A program made the translations under genes and the position numbers. The notes under the pieces are model-generated. The model was not told where the DNA came from. It was given only the letters and a program-made list of their open reading frames with translations, and made no database searches. From Desulfobacteraceae bacterium (GTDB lineage Bacteria; Desulfobacterota; DSM-4660; Desulfatiglandales; Desulfatiglandaceae), in NCBI GenBank assembly GCA_030642205.1, contig DAOWOF010000091.1, forward strand, positions 1 to 8,327: DNA of 8,327 nt, written 5' to 3'. Below, piece after piece: positions 6,989 through 8,327 of this stretch (its first letter is position 1; each line of letters starts with the position of its first letter).

Positions 6989-7031
6989 AACACTTTCTGC
7001 CTGTCACTTTCTTTTTATCAAATATAATATA
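6989..7031. repeat. 43-bp direct repeat, copy 2 (3' end of the vanZ-like gene)
   Basis: This matches 2232-2274 in the same orientation at 39 of 43 positions. It covers the last codons of the vanZ-like gene, its TGA stop and about 15 bases beyond. The copy inside an intact gene is probably the original. The two copies bracket about 4.7 kb carrying the alcohol dehydrogenase, IS remnants, lpxC and mltA. Confidence 0.65.
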
Positions 7032-7372
7032 CTGACCAGAAAACCACCAGAGGTATCAGCTACCAGATCTCCCAGGCTGGCATCCCGATTTGGAACGAAT
7101 ATTTGATGAAATTCATCTGATAGCCCATAAGCAGCTACAATAAAAGTAATTACCAACGCATTTTTAAAAGAATAATTCTTTAAGATAAAGTTTTTTTGAG
7201 ATCGTATAAAGAAAAAAGCCAGGATACCGAAAAAAACGGCATGGAATATCTTGTCCTGAGCAAAAAAAAGATTTGTTGATGGTAGATGAGATTTTGATGA
7301 CAGAAAATAAATAAATCCCATCCATATAATGGCAAGGATCCTGTTAAATCTATAATCATTATGGAATTTCAT
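7004..7372 (-). CDS. VanZ-like membrane protein
   Basis: The 122-residue inner-membrane protein has about four hydrophobic segments (roughly 11-25, 44-57, 70-84, 106-118). It has the VanZ family signature: IYFLSSKS near residue 21, DKIFHAVFFGILA at 40-52, and YGLSDEFHQIFVPNRDAS at 82-99 followed by GDLVADTSGG. VanZ proteins were named from teicoplanin resistance in enterococci. Small single-domain members like this one are widespread and their role is unknown, so resistance should not be inferred. The ATG at 7372 has GGAGGAG about 12 bases upstream, a long spacing. A CTG two codons earlier would be better placed, so the exact start is open. It lies 20 bases downstream of the nucleotidyltransferase-like remnant on the same strand, and its 3' end is the source of the 43-bp repeat. 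Confidence 0.85.
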   Translation of the reverse strand: MKFHNDYRFNRILAIIWMGFIYFLSSKSHLPSTNLFFAQDKIFHAVFFGILAFFFIRSQKNFILKNYSFKNALVITFIVAAYGLSDEFHQIFVPNRDASLGDLVADTSGGFLVSILYLIKRK

Positions 7373-7392
7373 GGACAGTAATTTCTCCTCCC

Positions 7393-7533
7393 CTAAGGTA
7401 AATTCTCAAAATCATCTAAATCGTTATACCGTCCACTTGGTTTCTTATTAATCTTCAAGTGTTTTAACCTGATAATATTTATTCCCATTCCATCTATATC
7501 TAAAAGATTAATAAATTGACAAAGGTATAAATG
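7393..7533 (-). pseudogene. C-terminal remnant of a nucleotidyltransferase-like protein
   Basis: The minus-strand frame opens after a TGA at 7534-7536 and ends at TAG 7393-7395. It reads LLDIDGMGINIIRLKHLK, then INKKPSGRYNDLDDFENLP to the stop. This resembles the end of MNT/AbiEii-like nucleotidyltransferase proteins (DUF6036-type), where a hydrophobic strand and L..LI.NK precede K-A-x-G-R-x-x-D-L-x-D-L-E-x-L. The N-terminal catalytic part (GS motif and acidic pair) is not present upstream. An internal ATG at 7488 would give a 31-residue peptide, but it has no convincing ribosome binding site. I infer a truncated gene whose 3' end still abuts the vanZ-like gene. Confidence 0.45.
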
Positions 7534-7537
7534 TCAA
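7516..7537. repeat. Small inverted repeat TTGACA-N10-TGTCAA
   Basis: Perfect 6-bp arms at 7516-7521 and 7532-7537 separated by 10 bases. The left arm is itself a -35 consensus, but no -10 box lies at the right distance. It overlaps the 5' edge of the nucleotidyltransferase-like remnant. It may be an operator or chance. Confidence 0.2.
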
Positions 7538-7726
7538 GCTGAGAGTGGGAATATGGGCCGGGCTTAAGTAGTTAAACAATTTGACATAAAGTATTTTTAG
7601 CCGTATCTTGTGAGCAGGCCCAGGATGTTAGCGGTCATTTATATTTTTGTTTCCTAATCTCGCCAGTTCTGAATTTAATAATATCACTACTATTGCAAGT
7701 TAGACATGAAATTGGTTCTAGTATTT
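7534..7726. other. Non-coding stretch between the nucleotidyltransferase-like remnant and IS630 copy 2
   Basis: About 190 bases with no supported gene. Apart from the inverted repeat at its left edge and the promoter candidate at 7581-7609, I see nothing clear. Short minus-strand frames around 7620-7680 look faintly protein-like but are broken by stops. The last 20-30 bases before 7727 may be a further diverged part of the IS630 copy. Confidence 0.4.
7581..7609 (+). promoter_or_regulatory. Candidate sigma-70 promoter upstream of IS630 copy 2
   Basis: A perfect TTGACA (7581-7586) with an ideal 17-base spacer is followed by TATCTT (7604-7609), four of six matches to TATAAT. It points rightwards into the IS630 remnant, and an intrinsic terminator follows at 8144-8175. 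This is among the better sigma-70 matches in the window. Confidence 0.35.
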
Positions 7727-8145
7727 GAAAGTGAGGACGTCCAAAAGGCAGTTGCAGGACATTGAACCCGGAACAAGAAAAAGATGTTCAGCGTTCGATA
7801 TGTGACAAATGCCCTTATCAATTCAAGTTACCTTTTATACTTTGGACCCGTATCGCAGTTCAACAGTCGATTAAAGATCTGTGGGCCATCGATATGCCGA
7901 TCCAAACCGTTGGCGAGTACTTAAAGCGCTGGGGTTTTACGCCTCAAAAACCTTTATTCCATGCATACAAACAAAATCCCAAAGCTGTCAAAAAGTGGCT
8001 GAATGAACAATATCCAGCCATTGCCCACAAAGCCAAGAGAGAAAAAGCTGAAATCCATTGGGGAGATGAAACAGGGCTTTGCAATGACAGCTGCCATGGC
8101 CGAAATTACGCTCCGCGAGGACAAACGTCCTCAATTAATCTTTAG
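7727..8145 (+). mobile_element. IS630-family transposase remnant, middle part (copy 2)
   Basis: From a TTG at 7762 the frame reads NPEQEKDVQRSICDK, then LWTRIAVQQSIKDLW and TVGEYLKRWGFTPQKPL. The last two form the winged-helix part of IS630 transposases. It then reaches EIHWGDETGLCND, which holds the first catalytic Asp (residue 102) of the DDE domain. Family similarity stops after APRGQT near 8127; the next codons (SSINL, stop) are unrelated. The second Asp, the Glu and the C-terminus are therefore lost. In the same frame upstream, two CGA arginine codons of copy 1 are TGA here (7726-7728 and 7732-7734), so the N-terminus is lost too. Positions 7727-7831 are the inverted partner of 3527-3631. 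The fragment cannot encode an active transposase. Confidence 0.85.
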
Positions 8146-8175
8146 CCATTTAGTATTTTTCTAAATGGCTTTTTT
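8144..8175 (+). terminator. Strong rho-independent terminator
   Basis: A perfect 10-bp stem, AGCCATTTAG (8144-8153) with CTAAATGGCT (8161-8170), has a 7-base loop and is followed directly by TTTTT. It works in the rightward direction only, as the other side lacks a T-run. It overlaps the stop of the IS630 fragment. It presumably belonged to whatever gene ended here before the insertion, or insulates the MFS gene downstream. Confidence 0.82.
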
Positions 8176-8204
8176 AAAAATATCAGGACTATATTGGGGC
8201 AAAA

Positions 8205-8327
8205 ATGAGATCCTTTTGTAGAGGAGGAGATGAAAAGATTTTTTACGGTTGGATAATAGCTTTATGCGCCTTTATTAGTGCTCAAACCTATGGATTTTTC
8301 TTTTCTCTGGGAATTTTTTTCAAACCA
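8205..8327 (+). CDS. Major facilitator superfamily (MFS) transporter, N-terminus only
   Basis: The frame reads FYGWIIALCAF, then ISAQTYGFFFSLGIFFKP to the right edge. This is the typical first transmembrane helix and loop of MFS permeases of the FYGW...Y.fGvfF.P type (monocarboxylate/oxalate-formate antiporter-like). The substrate cannot be told from this much. The start is unclear. ATG 8205 is in frame but is preceded only by GGGG, and it would translate the good Shine-Dalgarno sequence AGAGGAGGAG (8220-8229) as protein. The ATG at 8230 has that Shine-Dalgarno but is one base out of frame; one extra T in the T-run at 8239-8244 would give MKRFFYGW. The rest of the gene lies outside the window. 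Confidence 0.7.
   Translation, partial: MRSFCRGGDEKIFYGWIIALCAFISAQTYGFFFSLGIFFKP

Noticed and set aside
7004..7372. VanZ-like gene as a glycopeptide resistance determinant
   Set aside because: The family name comes from enterococcal vanZ, but small VanZ-like proteins are common and no other van genes are present. Gram-negative cells are also intrinsically shielded from these drugs.
1..8327. CRISPR array, tRNA or rRNA genes
   Set aside because: No regularly spaced repeats, no cloverleaf with a T-arm consensus and no rRNA-like sequence were seen on reading through both strands.

Overview
The window looks like chromosome from an AT-rich Gram-negative bacterium. lpxC (lipid A synthesis) and a lipoprotein MltA (murein turnover) require an outer membrane. 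A DUF1329 protein, a sigma-54 activator fragment and an anaerobe-type iron alcohol dehydrogenase would fit a deltaproteobacterium (Desulfobacterota). That placement is inference from gene content, not from a marker gene.

Layout, left to right. Positions 1-182 (-) hold a decayed C-terminal piece of a sigma-54 AAA+ activator. Positions 186-690 are an AT-rich gap with a consensus-like promoter and hairpins. Positions 715-2061 (+) encode an exported DUF1329 protein closed by a strong terminator. Positions 2104-2306 are a scar region with an orphan gene start and one copy of a 43-bp repeat. Positions 2307-3464 (-) encode an iron-containing alcohol dehydrogenase, visibly more GC-rich than its neighbours. 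Its open frame runs upstream into a dead IS630 transposase (3527-3818, -). Head-to-head with this lies a dead IS3-type orfA (3874-4154, +). lpxC (4179-5108, -) and mltA (5496-6779, +) are divergent from a shared 387-bp intergenic region. A VanZ-like membrane protein (7004-7372, -) follows, preceded by the C-terminal remnant of a probable nucleotidyltransferase-like protein (7393-7533, -). A second IS630 fragment (7727-8145, +) ends in a terminator. At the right edge an MFS transporter begins and runs off the window.

lpxC and mltA both serve the cell envelope, and DUF1329 and VanZ are also envelope proteins, but they do not form one operon. The most distinctive aspect is the amount of genomic debris: three dead transposase pieces, three other gene remnants, a 105-bp inverted repeat and a 43-bp direct repeat. 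These suggest repeated insertion, rearrangement and GC-to-AT decay around a few intact housekeeping genes. I see no CRISPR array, tRNA, rRNA, phage module or defence operon, and no convincing undescribed multi-gene system.
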